From NCBI RefSeq assembly GCF_013778455.1, contig NZ_JACEHE010000048.1:1-43639 (forward strand): DNA of 43,639 nucleotides, given 5' to 3'. Shown here piece by piece: positions 8,500 to 16,686 of the stretch. The notes under the pieces were generated by a model, which searched no databases, was not told the DNA's origin, and was given only the letters and a program-made list of their open reading frames with translations. A program made the translations under genes and the position numbers. Source of the stretch: Streptomyces himalayensis subsp. himalayensis. Lineage in GTDB: Bacteria; Actinomycetota; Actinomycetes; Streptomycetales; Streptomycetaceae. Positions within the stretch are counted from its first letter, which is position 1. Each line of letters opens with the position of its first letter.

Positions 8500-9368
8500 A
8501 GCAGGCTCACCGCCCGGTCCACCGCGCCGGCGACGTCGCCGCCCGACGGGTAGAGCAGGGAACGGCCCACGACCAGACCCTGCGCTGTCGGGAGCTTGAG
8601 GGCCTTGCCCCAGGAAGCGAACGCGGCGTCCGGGTCGGAGACCTCGCCGCCGAGCAGCAGCGCGGGCAGAGTGGAGGAGGCGAGCACGCGCTCCATACCG
8701 TCGACGACCGGCAGCTTCAGCCACGTATAGGCCGTACGGCGACCCAGCCCGGAGGCGATGGTGATGGACTTGACGACGGCGTCGGAGGAGAGGTCGTTGC
8801 GGATCCTGCCGTCCCGCCACACCGACATGAACGGCTCGACCATCGCAATGAGCTGGCGGTCGTTGAGTGCGTCGATGGCGCGGGCGGTGTTCTCCAGGGC
8901 GGACGGCGTCGCCGGGTCGTCCAGCGCGATACGGGTGAGCATCTTGCCGCCGTCGAAGCCCATCGCGGCGATCGTCTCGGCGTCGTAACCGGTGAACCGG
9001 TCATCGATCTCGAAGACCGAGCCCGCGAGTCCGGCGCGGTTCATCGAGCCGAAGACACTCTTGCCGTCGAGTACACCGAGCAGCAGCAGGTCCTCCAGGA
9101 TGTCGGCGGTGCCGAGGACACCCGTCACACCCGGCCTCTCCAGGGCGACACACATCCTTTCGAGCAGCTCGAAGCGGTCGGCCATCGCGGACGGATCGTC
9201 GCCCACCGTGTTGGCGCCGCGCGCCGGATGATCGGCGGCGATGATCATCGCCTTGCCGTGCTCGCCGAGGGGCGAGGCGGCCCTGACGCGCCGGGCGGCT
9301 GCCGCCGCAATGGCACCGGGATCCTTGACCCTGGCGTCCACGATCCGGCTCACCTTGTCGGACAGCAC
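8496..9368 (-). CDS. Cgl0158-type (beta/alpha)8 barrel aldolase
   Basis: A 290-residue protein of the family found in actinobacterial inositol clusters (as in Corynebacterium glutamicum). I recognise it by MIIAADHPARG, MNRAGLAGSVFEIDDRFTGY, GGKMLTRI, MVEPFMS and YTWLKLPVV, which suggest a class-I aldolase-like barrel with Lys residues on the strands. It probably cleaves 2-deoxy-5-keto-gluconate 6-phosphate to dihydroxyacetone phosphate and malonic semialdehyde, the IolJ step, since no IolJ-like gene is present. The start is taken as GTG 9368, four bases after the iolC stop. Family secure, reaction inferred from context. Confidence 0.82.
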   Translation of the reverse strand: MLSDKVSRIVDARVKDPGAIAAAAARRVRAASPLGEHGKAMIIAADHPARGANTVGDDPSAMADRFELLERMCVALERPGVTGVLGTADILEDLLLLGVLDGKSVFGSMNRAGLAGSVFEIDDRFTGYDAETIAAMGFDGGKMLTRIALDDPATPSALENTARAIDALNDRQLIAMVEPFMSVWRDGRIRNDLSSDAVVKSITIASGLGRRTAYTWLKLPVVDGMERVLASSTLPALLLGGEVSDPDAAFASWGKALKLPTAQGLVVGRSLLYPSGGDVAGAVDRAVSLL

Positions 9369-9372
9369 TGCC

Positions 9373-10365
9373 TCACACCTCTCGGGTTGCTTCGTTGTGG
9401 GGGGTTCCGCCGTGATGCGGGGCGTTCGAGGTGGCGAGCTTCGCCTCCACCTCGGCCTCCGTCGGCATGGCGTCCGAACAGGCCAGCTCGCCGGCAACCA
9501 GAGCGCCCGCAGCGTTGGCGAAGGCGACCGTGCGGCGGGTGTCCCAGCCGGACAGCAGACCGTGGCAGAGCGCGCCACCGAAGGCGTCACCGGCACCGAG
9601 GCCGTTCACCACGTCGACCGCGACGGGCGGGATCTCGGCCGTGGCGCCGCCTCGGCCCATCGCCAGCACGCCCTTGGGCCCCTGCTTCACCACTGCCAGC
9701 TCGACACCGGCGGCGAGTAGCGCCTTGGCTGCGGCGTACGGCTCGCGCTCTCCGGTCGCCACCTCGCACTCGTCGAGATTGCCGACGGCGACCGTGGTGA
9801 ACCGGAGGGCCTCGGCGTAGTACGCACGCGCCGCCGACGGGTCCTGCCAGAACATCGGCCGCCAGTCCAGATCGAAGACCGTCGTCCCCGCCTTCGCCCG
9901 GTGTTCCAGGGCCCCGAGCGTGGCCGAGCGGCTCGGCTCCTCGCTCAGGCCGGTGCCCGTCATCCAGAAGATCCGCGCGTCACGCACCGCACCCAGATCC
10001 AGATCACCGGCCCGGATGTCCAGGTCGGGTGCCTTCGGCAGCCGGTAGAAGTACAGCGGGAAGTCGTCCGGCGGGAAGATCTCGCAGAACGTCACCGGGG
10101 TGGGCGCGATGTCCGACGTACCGACGAAGCGGGTGTCGACGCCGTAGCCGTCCAGGGCCGTGCGGACGAAGTCCCCGAACGGGTCCCGTCCCGTCTTGGT
10201 GATCACACTCGCGGTGCGCCCGTACCGGGCGGCGGCGACGGCCACGTTGGTCGGGCTGCCGCCGAGGTACTTGCCGAACGAGGTGACCTCCGCCAGCCCC
10301 ACGCCCGTCTGGAGCGGATACACATCCACTCCGACACGGCCGATGGTCAACACATCGAACGACAT
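9373..10365 (-). CDS. iolC: 5-Dehydro-2-deoxygluconokinase
   Basis: A 330-residue PfkB/ribokinase-family kinase that phosphorylates 2-deoxy-5-keto-gluconate. The N-terminal signature KYLGGSPTNVAVAAARYG is at about 32-49, and the ATP/anion-hole motif GLGAGDAFGG at 255-264 has Asp260 as the base. The FDLDWRPMFW segment is characteristic of IolC. It is the first gene of the minus-strand iol operon and is divergent from the LacI regulator, with operator-like palindromes in the gap. Confidence 0.93.
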   Translation of the reverse strand: MSFDVLTIGRVGVDVYPLQTGVGLAEVTSFGKYLGGSPTNVAVAAARYGRTASVITKTGRDPFGDFVRTALDGYGVDTRFVGTSDIAPTPVTFCEIFPPDDFPLYFYRLPKAPDLDIRAGDLDLGAVRDARIFWMTGTGLSEEPSRSATLGALEHRAKAGTTVFDLDWRPMFWQDPSAARAYYAEALRFTTVAVGNLDECEVATGEREPYAAAKALLAAGVELAVVKQGPKGVLAMGRGGATAEIPPVAVDVVNGLGAGDAFGGALCHGLLSGWDTRRTVAFANAAGALVAGELACSDAMPTEAEVEAKLATSNAPHHGGTPHNEATREV

Positions 10366-10415
10366 ATCAGTCTTCGTCCCTTCACTCTCCCGGCCTCATC
10401 GGGATGGGGGCGGAA

Positions 10416-10430
10416 ACGGGATGATCCCGT
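10416..10430. repeat. Inverted repeat in the iolC leader
   Basis: ACGGGATGATCCCGT is a perfect 7-bp inverted repeat around one central base, about 50 bp upstream of the iolC start and just downstream of the operator-like sites for a leftward transcript. It could be a second regulator site or part of the leader; no terminator-like T run follows. Confidence 0.5.
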
Positions 10431-10435
10431 GCCTC

Positions 10436-10460
10436 TGTCGCGCTCTACTAGCGCGCTCTA
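10436..10460. promoter_or_regulatory. LacI-type operator before iolC
   Basis: TAGCGCGCTCTA at 10449-10460 matches the palindrome TAGAGCGCTCTA (seen at 15231, 15301 and 15336) at 11 of 12 bases, and a weaker half-conserved copy lies at 10436-10447. Both are between iolC and the divergent LacI gene. A TTGACA element on the minus strand (10498-10493) lies upstream for iolC, but I see no convincing -10 at standard spacing. Confidence 0.65.
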
Positions 10461-10602
10461 GCAGGAGTACGATGACCCTGGTTCAAATGTCATGTCAATA
10501 GGTTGTTGCTGGGAGATTTCGTAGGCCGCTGGTGGCTGGTGCGGGAGACTTCCTGGAGACGGCGTCGACCAGGTGCCAGTGGGTCGGGAGGATGGTTCGC
10601 AG

Positions 10603-11628
10603 GTGGACTCAACGGGTAAGCAGCGGCCCACGATGATGGACGTCGCCGTGAGAGCGGGGGTGTCGAGGGCGCTGGTCTCCCTCGTCTTCCGCAACCAGCC
10701 GGGGGCGAGCCAGGAGACCCGCGAGCGGGTGCTGCGCGTCGCCGACGAGATCGGCTACCGCCCGGACAGCGCTGCCCGGCTGCTCGCGCGGGGCCGTAGC
10801 CGCACGCTCGGTGTGATGCTCACCGTGCACCAGCCTTTTCAGGCGGACCTCGTCGAGGGCATCTACCCGGAGGCCGAGCGCCTCGGCTACGAGGTCCTGC
10901 TCTCCGCCAACGCACCCGGCCGCGACGAGGTCAAGGCGATCGAGGCACTCCTCAGCCACCGTTGCGGGGCGCTGATCCTGCTGGGTCCGGCGTCCGACGC
11001 CGCGGACCTGGATGCCCTGGGACGCCGCACGCCAACCGTTTCGGTCGGTCGGAGGGTGCCGGGCGCGCATGTCGACAGCGTCCACTCGGCCGAGAACAAG
11101 GGCGTTCGGCAGGCCATGGACCACCTCGTCGAACTGGGCCACAAGCGCATCGTGCACGTCGACGGCGGCAGGCAGTCCGGCTCGGTGGAGCGACGCCGCG
11201 CCTACCGCGACGCGATGCGTCGGCACGGCCTGGCCGGGGAGATCCGGGTGATCCCGGGCGCCCATGACGAGGACGCGGGCATCGAAGCCGGCCGCCTGCT
11301 GCTCGCCGAGCGCGACCGGGGACTCTCCCTGCCCACCGCGGTCCTCGCGGGCAACGACCGTTGTGCGATGGGCCTGTTGATGACCCTCACCCAGGCGGGC
11401 GTGGACGTCCCCGGCGAGGTGTCGGTCGTCGGCTACGACGACAGTCATCTCTCGCATGTGATGCCGATCGGGCTGACGACGGTTCGTCAGGACGCCGTCC
11501 TCATCGCCGAGTACGCGGTGCGGTTCGCTGTGGAACGGCTGGAGAGCGGCGAGTCGGAGCCGCGTGAGGCGGTGCTTGATCCAAAGCTGGTGGTACGCGA
11601 GACGAGCGGGCCGCCCCGGAGCGAATGA
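10603..11628 (+). CDS. LacI-family transcriptional regulator of the iol/sugar genes
   Basis: A protein of about 341 residues with an N-terminal LacI helix-turn-helix (MMDVAVRAGVSRALVSLVFR), the hinge region up to RSRTLGVM, and a periplasmic-binding-protein-like effector domain (LGHKRIVHVDGG, AVLAGNDRCAMG, VSVVGYDDSHLSH, LTTVRQD). It is divergent from iolC and convergent with the ABC importer, so it is the obvious candidate to bind the TAGAGCGCTCTA palindromes. GTG 10603 was chosen because GGAGG lies 11 bases upstream; GTG 10573 would add ten residues. The ligand is likely inositol or a pathway intermediate (inference). Confidence 0.88.
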   Translation: MDSTGKQRPTMMDVAVRAGVSRALVSLVFRNQPGASQETRERVLRVADEIGYRPDSAARLLARGRSRTLGVMLTVHQPFQADLVEGIYPEAERLGYEVLLSANAPGRDEVKAIEALLSHRCGALILLGPASDAADLDALGRRTPTVSVGRRVPGAHVDSVHSAENKGVRQAMDHLVELGHKRIVHVDGGRQSGSVERRRAYRDAMRRHGLAGEIRVIPGAHDEDAGIEAGRLLLAERDRGLSLPTAVLAGNDRCAMGLLMTLTQAGVDVPGEVSVVGYDDSHLSHVMPIGLTTVRQDAVLIAEYAVRFAVERLESGESEPREAVLDPKLVVRETSGPPRSE

Positions 11629-11670
11629 GCCGCGGCCGATGGCCCGCGCCGCGGCAGGCCCGGGATCTTC

Positions 11671-11694
11671 GACGCATCGACGCATCGACGCATC
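11671..11694. repeat. Three tandem copies of GACGCATC
   Basis: An exact 8-bp unit is repeated three times just after the LacI stop, in the convergent gap before the ABC ATPase end. No function is apparent. Confidence 0.8.
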
Positions 11695-11729
11695 GAGTCG
11701 TCGGCGCGGGAGAATTCCAGAGGTGCGAA

Positions 11730-11771
11730 GGCCGAGCCCGCCAGGGCAGGGGAGGGGCGGGCCCGGCCGTT
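11730..11771. terminator. Hairpin between convergent LacI and ABC genes
   Basis: A 13-bp stem with one mismatch (11730-11742 with 11756-11768), a 13-base loop, then GTTT on the plus side. Placed between two convergent units, it probably ends the LacI transcript and perhaps the ABC transcript. Confidence 0.65.
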
Positions 11772-11805
11772 TGTGCCGTCCCGGGGTAGGACGGAGTGGA
11801 TCGCC

Positions 11806-12660
11806 TCAGGCCAGCGGCTTGCCTTCGCGGTGTCGGCGCAGTCCTTCAGGCCCCTCGACCACCGCCGCGGTGAGTTCCTCGACGCTGGTGTCCTCACGGC
11901 GTACGTCAAGGATCTTGCGGCCGTGGTTCATCACGATGTGCCGGTCGCAGACCTGGAAGGCGTGGTGCAGGTTGTGGGTGACGAGCACCGAGCTGACGCC
12001 CTCCTTCTTCAGCTGCAGAAGGTAGTTGAGCAGCGCCTCGGTCGCGCGCACGGCCAGGGCGCTGGTCGGCTCGTCGAGGATCAGCAGACTGCGCTTGAAG
12101 TGCACCGCACGGGCGATCGCCACCGCTTGCTGCTGGCCGCCGGAGAGGGAACCGACCAGCTGGTTCGGGCTCTTGATGCCCTCGATGGTGACCACGCTGT
12201 CGAGGATCTGCGCGGCGATCTCGTTCATTTTCTTGATCTTCATCAGGCCGATCGGGTTGGTGATTTCGCGGCCCATGAAGATGTTGCGGGTGATCGTCAT
12301 CGACGGCACCAGAGCGGAGTCCTGGAAGATCGTCTCGACGCCGCGCTTCTCGGTCTCCTGGCGATTGATCGTGCCCAGTTTCTCGCCGCGCCAGAGGTAC
12401 TCGCCCTCGTCGGCGAGGACGACGCCGGACATCGTCTTGACCAGCGTCGATTTGCCGGCGCCGTTGTCGCCGAGCAGTCCGACGACCTCGCCCTGGTGGA
12501 TCGTGAAGCTGACGTCGTCCAGCACGGTGTTCGGCCCGTACTGTTTGGTGATGCCGGACAGTTCCAGCAGGGCCTCGCCCGTGCGTGCTTCGGTGGCTGT
12601 GGGGGACATGGTGGTTGCTCCGTTTCCGGCGGGCTCGGCGGAGGGTGCGATGGCGCTCAT
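11806..12660 (-). CDS. Sugar ABC importer ATPase (single nucleotide-binding domain)
   Basis: A 284-residue ABC ATPase of the ribose/xylose-type carbohydrate uptake class. Walker A GDNGAGKST is at 64-72, the signature SLSGGQQQ at 171-178 and Walker B LLILDEPTSA at 192-201, followed by the H-loop VLVTHNLHHAF. It has one nucleotide-binding domain, not the tandem pair of RbsA. The start ATG 12660 overlaps the permease stop (ATGA). It should pair with the permease and lipoprotein upstream; the substrate is unknown, inositol or a related polyol or sugar by context. Confidence 0.88.
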   Translation of the reverse strand: MSAIAPSAEPAGNGATTMSPTATEARTGEALLELSGITKQYGPNTVLDDVSFTIHQGEVVGLLGDNGAGKSTLVKTMSGVVLADEGEYLWRGEKLGTINRQETEKRGVETIFQDSALVPSMTITRNIFMGREITNPIGLMKIKKMNEIAAQILDSVVTIEGIKSPNQLVGSLSGGQQQAVAIARAVHFKRSLLILDEPTSALAVRATEALLNYLLQLKKEGVSSVLVTHNLHHAFQVCDRHIVMNHGRKILDVRREDTSVEELTAAVVEGPEGLRRHREGKPLA

Positions 12661-13772
12661 TCGGCCTTCCCCTCGATCATGCGGTTGAAGAAGGCCGCGG
12701 CGACGATGATCAGGCCGACGAACAGGTCCAGGTAGAAGCCCGGAGCACCGCCGAGCAGCAGGATGTCCTGCACGGTGAGGATGAGGGCCGCGCCGAGGAC
12801 CATGCCGAGGACGCTGCCCCGGCCGCCGGACAGGGAGACGCCCCCCACGACGGCCGCCGCGATCGCCCGCAGTTCCAGACCGCGACCGCTGCCGGGCTGC
12901 ACGGATCCCGTGCGGACGGCGGTGAGGATGGCGGCGATCGCCACGCACAGACCGAGGATGCAGAACGCGATGATCTTGACCCGGGCCGGGTTGATGGAGA
13001 TGGCGCGGGCCGCGGCGGGGTTGCCGCCGACGGCGAAGATGTGGTTGCCCAGCCGGTGCCGGTGCACCATGAGCCAGAAGAGGCCGCCGAGCACGAGGAG
13101 CCAGATCACCTGGCCCCGGAAGAAGCCGAGGTCACCGGCGAAGATGGCCTTCATGGTCTCGCTCGGGACCATCAGAGTGGCCGTGGTGCCGTTGTAGAAG
13201 AGTGCGGCGCCTTCCCAGAAGAGCATCATGCCCAGCGTCACGATGAATGAGGGGATCTTCGCCTTGGTGGTGAGGATGCCGTTCAGCAGGGCGATGCTGA
13301 TACCGGTGATGAGGGCCATGCCGGTGGCGGTCCAGGGGCTCGCACCGTCGGAGTACCACCGGGTGAACACCAGCGCGCAGAAGGTGAAGTTGGCGCCGAG
13401 GGACAGGTCGAACTCTCCGGCGATGATGAGGATGCCGGCGCCGATGGCCAGGATCGCCAGTACGGGGATGCTCTGGCTGAGGACGTTGAAGTTCGCCTTC
13501 TCCAGGTAGGGGAAGCCCTGCGGGTCCACCAGGTAGTAGACGATGCAGCCGATCTGCAGCAGGACGAAGATGACGCCGATCTCCATCGCCCCGCGCCCGC
13601 GCATCTGGCGCAGGCGCTCGGTCAGCCGACCCGTGGTGCTGGTGGGGGCCGAGTCCGCCAGGTTGCGCTTGTGGACGGCGGTACCGTCGACGGCCGGATC
13701 GCCCTCCACGGCGACGATGGCGGCTTCCGCCGCCGTGCTCTCGGCGGTCACCTGACCGCTCCGCTCACTCAT
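12657..13772 (-). CDS. Sugar ABC importer permease (RbsC type)
   Basis: A 371-residue membrane protein with a polar N-terminal region of about 60 residues and about nine or ten hydrophobic segments. Family landmarks are GAGILIIAGEFDLSLGA, KIPSFIVTLGMM, HRLGNHIFAVGGNPAAARA and AAAVVGGVSLSGGRGSVLG, the last being the conserved ATPase-contact region. It sits between the binding-protein and ATPase genes; a strong hairpin separates it from the binding-protein gene. Confidence 0.88.
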   Translation of the reverse strand: MSERSGQVTAESTAAEAAIVAVEGDPAVDGTAVHKRNLADSAPTSTTGRLTERLRQMRGRGAMEIGVIFVLLQIGCIVYYLVDPQGFPYLEKANFNVLSQSIPVLAILAIGAGILIIAGEFDLSLGANFTFCALVFTRWYSDGASPWTATGMALITGISIALLNGILTTKAKIPSFIVTLGMMLFWEGAALFYNGTTATLMVPSETMKAIFAGDLGFFRGQVIWLLVLGGLFWLMVHRHRLGNHIFAVGGNPAAARAISINPARVKIIAFCILGLCVAIAAILTAVRTGSVQPGSGRGLELRAIAAAVVGGVSLSGGRGSVLGMVLGAALILTVQDILLLGGAPGFYLDLFVGLIIVAAAFFNRMIEGKAE

Positions 13773-13800
13773 GCTCGTACTGCCTTTCCTTCGGTGGGGT

Positions 13801-13834
13801 GGGGCGGTCTTCCGTTGCTACGGCAGACCGCCCC
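13801..13834 (-). terminator. Strong intercistronic hairpin between binding protein and permease
   Basis: A perfect 10-bp stem (GGGGCGGTCT at 13801-13810, AGACCGCCCC at 13825-13834) encloses a second 4-bp stem. It lies within the operon, 36 bp after the lipoprotein stop. There is no T tract. The likely role is partial termination or protection of the upstream message so that more binding protein than permease is made (inference from comparable transporter operons). Confidence 0.7.
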
Positions 13835-13869
13835 GAACTGGTCGTGCGCTGACGTGAGTTGGGGGAGCG

Positions 13870-14922
13870 TCAGCGGACCTTGCCCGCGAGCTTCTCGGCG
13901 ACGCCGACGTTGGACTTGTCGACCAGACCACTGCCACCGGAGTTGATGCTGGCCGGACTCAGGCCGAAGTCCAGGAGCAGGCCGAGCTGTATGACGGTCT
14001 GGAAGCCCTGGACGTAGCCCTGCTGGTCGGCCGCGGCGTCGATGGCGCCGGACTTGATGCCGTTGACGATCTGCGGAGCCAGGTCGAAGCCCACGACGGG
14101 GACCTTCACACCGGAGTCCTCCATGGCCTTGGGGAGGTTGCGGTGCGGAGTGCCGCCCAGGGGGACGATCGCGGCCGTCTTCTTGTGGCCGAGCAGGTAC
14201 TGCGTGATCTTGTCCAGCGCGGCCGAGTCCTCGATCCCCGTGCCGAGGATGTCCGACTTCGCGCCGACCTCGTCGAGCGCGCGCTGCACACCGGCATGAC
14301 GCTGCACCGCGTAGACCTGGTCCGGGAACTCGACCGGTGTGAGGACGGTGTCGCCCTTGCCGATGTCGGGATGGTCGGCGAGCAGGCGCTTGCCGAGCAG
14401 ATAGCCGACCGCCTCGAAGTCCTGGCCGACGAAGCCGAGCGTGCACTTGCCGACCTTGCCGCTCTGGGTGATGTTGTAGGCCATCACCGGGATGCCGGCC
14501 TTCTGGGCCGCACAGACGTTCTCGGTGTACTTGTTGGGGTCGTCGAGCACGACGGCCAGCGCGGCCGGCTTGTCGGCGACGGCGCTGCCGATCAGGTCGT
14601 TGTACTTGCTCTGGTCACCCGAACTGGTCTGCATGTTCAGGTCGAGATCGAGCAACTGCGCGGCATCCTTGGCGCCTTGGGCGATGGTGGTCCAGAACGG
14701 ATCCCCCGGGTCCTGAGCCAGCAGGAACGTCACCTTGCGGTCCTTGGCCTCACTGCCGAGACCGGACTTCAGCGAGGTGCCCTTCGAAGACCCCGAGGAC
14801 GAGTCGTCGCCGGAGCCGGCGGAGCAGCCGACCGCGAGCAGTGCGAGTGCGGGGACGAGAGCGAAGGCGCGCCAGCCGGTGACCCGGCGGGCTCTACGGG
14901 ACGAAGGCCTGGAGTGCGGCAC
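13870..14922 (-). CDS. Sugar-binding lipoprotein of the ABC importer
   Basis: A 350-residue substrate-binding protein of the Peripla_BP_4 type. The N terminus has RRARR, a hydrophobic stretch and a lipobox LAVGC with the lipidated Cys33, then a Ser/Gly/Asp-rich linker. The mature part follows the ribose-binding pattern (VTFLLAQDPGDPFWTTIAQGAKDAA, IPVMAYN, VPVVGFDLAPQIVNGI). It is the first gene of the importer operon. A TTGACA-type promoter and the operator array lie upstream. Confidence 0.88.
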   Translation of the reverse strand: MPHSRPSSRRARRVTGWRAFALVPALALLAVGCSAGSGDDSSSGSSKGTSLKSGLGSEAKDRKVTFLLAQDPGDPFWTTIAQGAKDAAQLLDLDLNMQTSSGDQSKYNDLIGSAVADKPAALAVVLDDPNKYTENVCAAQKAGIPVMAYNITQSGKVGKCTLGFVGQDFEAVGYLLGKRLLADHPDIGKGDTVLTPVEFPDQVYAVQRHAGVQRALDEVGAKSDILGTGIEDSAALDKITQYLLGHKKTAAIVPLGGTPHRNLPKAMEDSGVKVPVVGFDLAPQIVNGIKSGAIDAAADQQGYVQGFQTVIQLGLLLDFGLSPASINSGGSGLVDKSNVGVAEKLAGKVR

Positions 14923-15055
14923 GGTCTTACCTCTCCTTCGAGGGCACCGCAGACCCGCATTTGGGCATGCGGAATCAGCCGAGGAGTTCTCGAGCGGTGT
15001 GGGATGGATGTGGCCTGGGCCTCGGGCCGGCGCGGTGGCCGACCTCGTGGCGCAG

Positions 15056-15085
15056 ATGTAACGCCCACATGAAGGGAGGTGTCAA
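15056..15085 (-). promoter_or_regulatory. Candidate promoter of the ABC importer operon
   Basis: On the minus strand TTGACA (15085-15080) is followed after 18 bases by TTACAT (15061-15056). This would start transcription near 15049 and give a leader of about 125 bases before the lipoprotein gene. The operator array begins 145 bp upstream of the -35. Confidence 0.5.
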
Positions 15086-15229
15086 TAGAATGTCCGTACA
15101 TCGTTCCCAACGAGCGGGTAACGGAGCGCCGAATGAGTAGGGCTTCCAAGCCCTGGGCGCGCGTGGATATCTAGCCCCGGCTGAAAGGCGATGGAGTTTC
15201 CGCAGGTCAGGGACGCTGTGCTGGTTGAT

Positions 15230-15347
15230 CTAGAGCGCTCTAGGAGAGACAGCTGAGATTGCCTCCTGGAGCGCTCTATTTTTGCCATTGACATGGACCC
15301 TAGAGCGCTCTATCTTGCTCAGCGAATCGGCTACATAGAGCGCTCTA
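15230..15347. promoter_or_regulatory. Four regularly spaced LacI-type operators
   Basis: The 474-bp gap between the ABC operon and the P450 gene holds four palindromes: TAGAGCGCTCTA exactly at 15231-15242, 15301-15312 and 15336-15347, and TGGAGCGCTCTA at 15267-15278. Their starts are 36, 34 and 35 bp apart. The first extends to a perfect 14-mer. The same motif, weaker, occurs before iolC. This is direct sequence evidence; binding by the neighbouring LacI protein is inferred. Confidence 0.8.
15288..15316 (+). promoter_or_regulatory. Consensus-like promoter on the plus strand over an operator
   Basis: TTGACA (15288-15293), a 17-base spacer and TATCTT (15311-15316). The operator at 15301-15312 covers the second half of the spacer and the start of the -10. 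No plus-strand gene follows, so a transcript would run antisense into the P450 gene. Confidence 0.5.
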
Positions 15348-15396
15348 CCTCACGTGCTCAGCGATCACCACGACGTCGCCCTGACGGGACGCGCTG

Positions 15397-16686
15397 TCAG
15401 GCGACCGGCGGGTCGAAGGTGAAGCGCAGGGCGCGCACCCGGTTGTCGAAGTTCGAGCCGGCCAGTTCGGGGATGCCCACGGCGCGCAGCGCCTGCGGTC
15501 GGCTCAGCAGCTCGCGGAACAGGCCCTTGATCTCGAGGCGCGCCAGATGTGCGCCCAGGCAGAAGTGCGGGCCACCGCCTCCGTATCCCAGATGCGGGTT
15601 GGGGGTGCGGGTGATGTCGAAGGCGTCAGGGTCGGTGAAGACCGCCTCGTCGCGATTGGCGGATGCGTAGTAGAGGACCACTTTGTCGCCGGGGCGGAAG
15701 GTACGCCCGCCCAGCGAGTACTCCGCGGTCACCGTCCTGCGGAACTGGATGATCGGCGTCGAGTGGCGTACGACCTCCTCGACCGCCCCATCCGCGTACC
15801 GGTCGAAGTCGGAGGTCAGCAGGGCCCGTTGTTCTGGGTTCGAGGTCAGCAGCGTCAGCGCATGGGCGATGGCGTTACGTGTGGTCTCCACGCCGGCCAC
15901 CATCAGCAGAGAGAAAAACGCGCCGAGCTGACGTGCATTCAATTTCTGGCCGTGGACGTCTGCGCACACCAGGGCGGAGATGAGGTCCCCCGTGGGCTGA
16001 CGGCGGCGTTCGCGGCCCAGCGTCGCCATCATCAGGTGCATGCGGGCCAGCGCCCGCAGGCCCCGTCCCGGCATCCGCAGCCTGGCGCCGAGGGTGCGCT
16101 TGACGCCCACGTTCTCGGACGCGTGATTGATCTGCCCTGCGATCTCGGGCCGGTAGTGCTCCGGGATGCCCATGAGATTGCAGATGACCTCGAACGGCAT
16201 ACGGGAAGCCACCGACGACACGAACTCGCCGGGCCGCTGCGCGATCATGTCGTCCACGATGCGGCCCGCGACTCGGCAGATGTCCTCCTCCGCGGCAGCG
16301 AGCAGCCGTGGGGTGAAGGCGCGCGAGACCACCCGCCGCAGCTGGGCGTGGTGCGGGTCGTCCAGGTTGACCATGGATTCGCCGAACAGGCATCTGACCC
16401 ACCTGGCGGGCTCCGGGGTGGTGACGGCCGGAGCACTGGCGAACACCTTGGGAAGCCGGCTGGCCCGCACCACATCGGCGTGTTTCACCAGCGCGTAGAA
16501 GCCCCGCTCCGGTCGGCGCCACGAGGCGGGACGCTCCATGAAGTACGCCGGCCGCTCGAGGCGCCTGAGCGCCGCGAAGGCCTCCAGGCGTGCGGCCTGC
16601 GGGAGTTGCCAGAATGACGGTTGGGCGAGATTCACCTCGTGCGGCTGTAGCGTGCGTCGCTCGGCCGTCTGCGCCGGGACCCTCAT
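15397..16686 (-). CDS. Cytochrome P450
   Basis: A 429-residue P450. The I-helix oxygen motif is AGVETTR (264-270), the K-helix ExxR is E304-R307 (EEVVR), and the heme ligand is Cys376 in GGGGPHFCLGAH. The quadruple-Gly/Pro-His heme loop resembles actinobacterial CYP124/125/142-type enzymes that oxidise methyl-branched lipids or sterols, but I cannot name the family. No ferredoxin or ferredoxin reductase is adjacent, so electrons must come from elsewhere. It may be cotranscribed with the LCP gene 216 bp upstream, although no overlap links them. Confidence 0.92.
   Translation of the reverse strand: MRVPAQTAERRTLQPHEVNLAQPSFWQLPQAARLEAFAALRRLERPAYFMERPASWRRPERGFYALVKHADVVRASRLPKVFASAPAVTTPEPARWVRCLFGESMVNLDDPHHAQLRRVVSRAFTPRLLAAAEEDICRVAGRIVDDMIAQRPGEFVSSVASRMPFEVICNLMGIPEHYRPEIAGQINHASENVGVKRTLGARLRMPGRGLRALARMHLMMATLGRERRRQPTGDLISALVCADVHGQKLNARQLGAFFSLLMVAGVETTRNAIAHALTLLTSNPEQRALLTSDFDRYADGAVEEVVRHSTPIIQFRRTVTAEYSLGGRTFRPGDKVVLYYASANRDEAVFTDPDAFDITRTPNPHLGYGGGGPHFCLGAHLARLEIKGLFRELLSRPQALRAVGIPELAGSNFDNRVRALRFTFDPPVA

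Noticed and set aside
11671..11694. Short tandem repeats considered as a CRISPR array
   Set aside because: Units of 8 bp without spacers; no cas genes in the window.
15082..15294. 70-codon minus-strand frame upstream of the ABC importer
   Set aside because: It overlaps the operator array and candidate promoter, has no ribosome site and no protein-like pattern.
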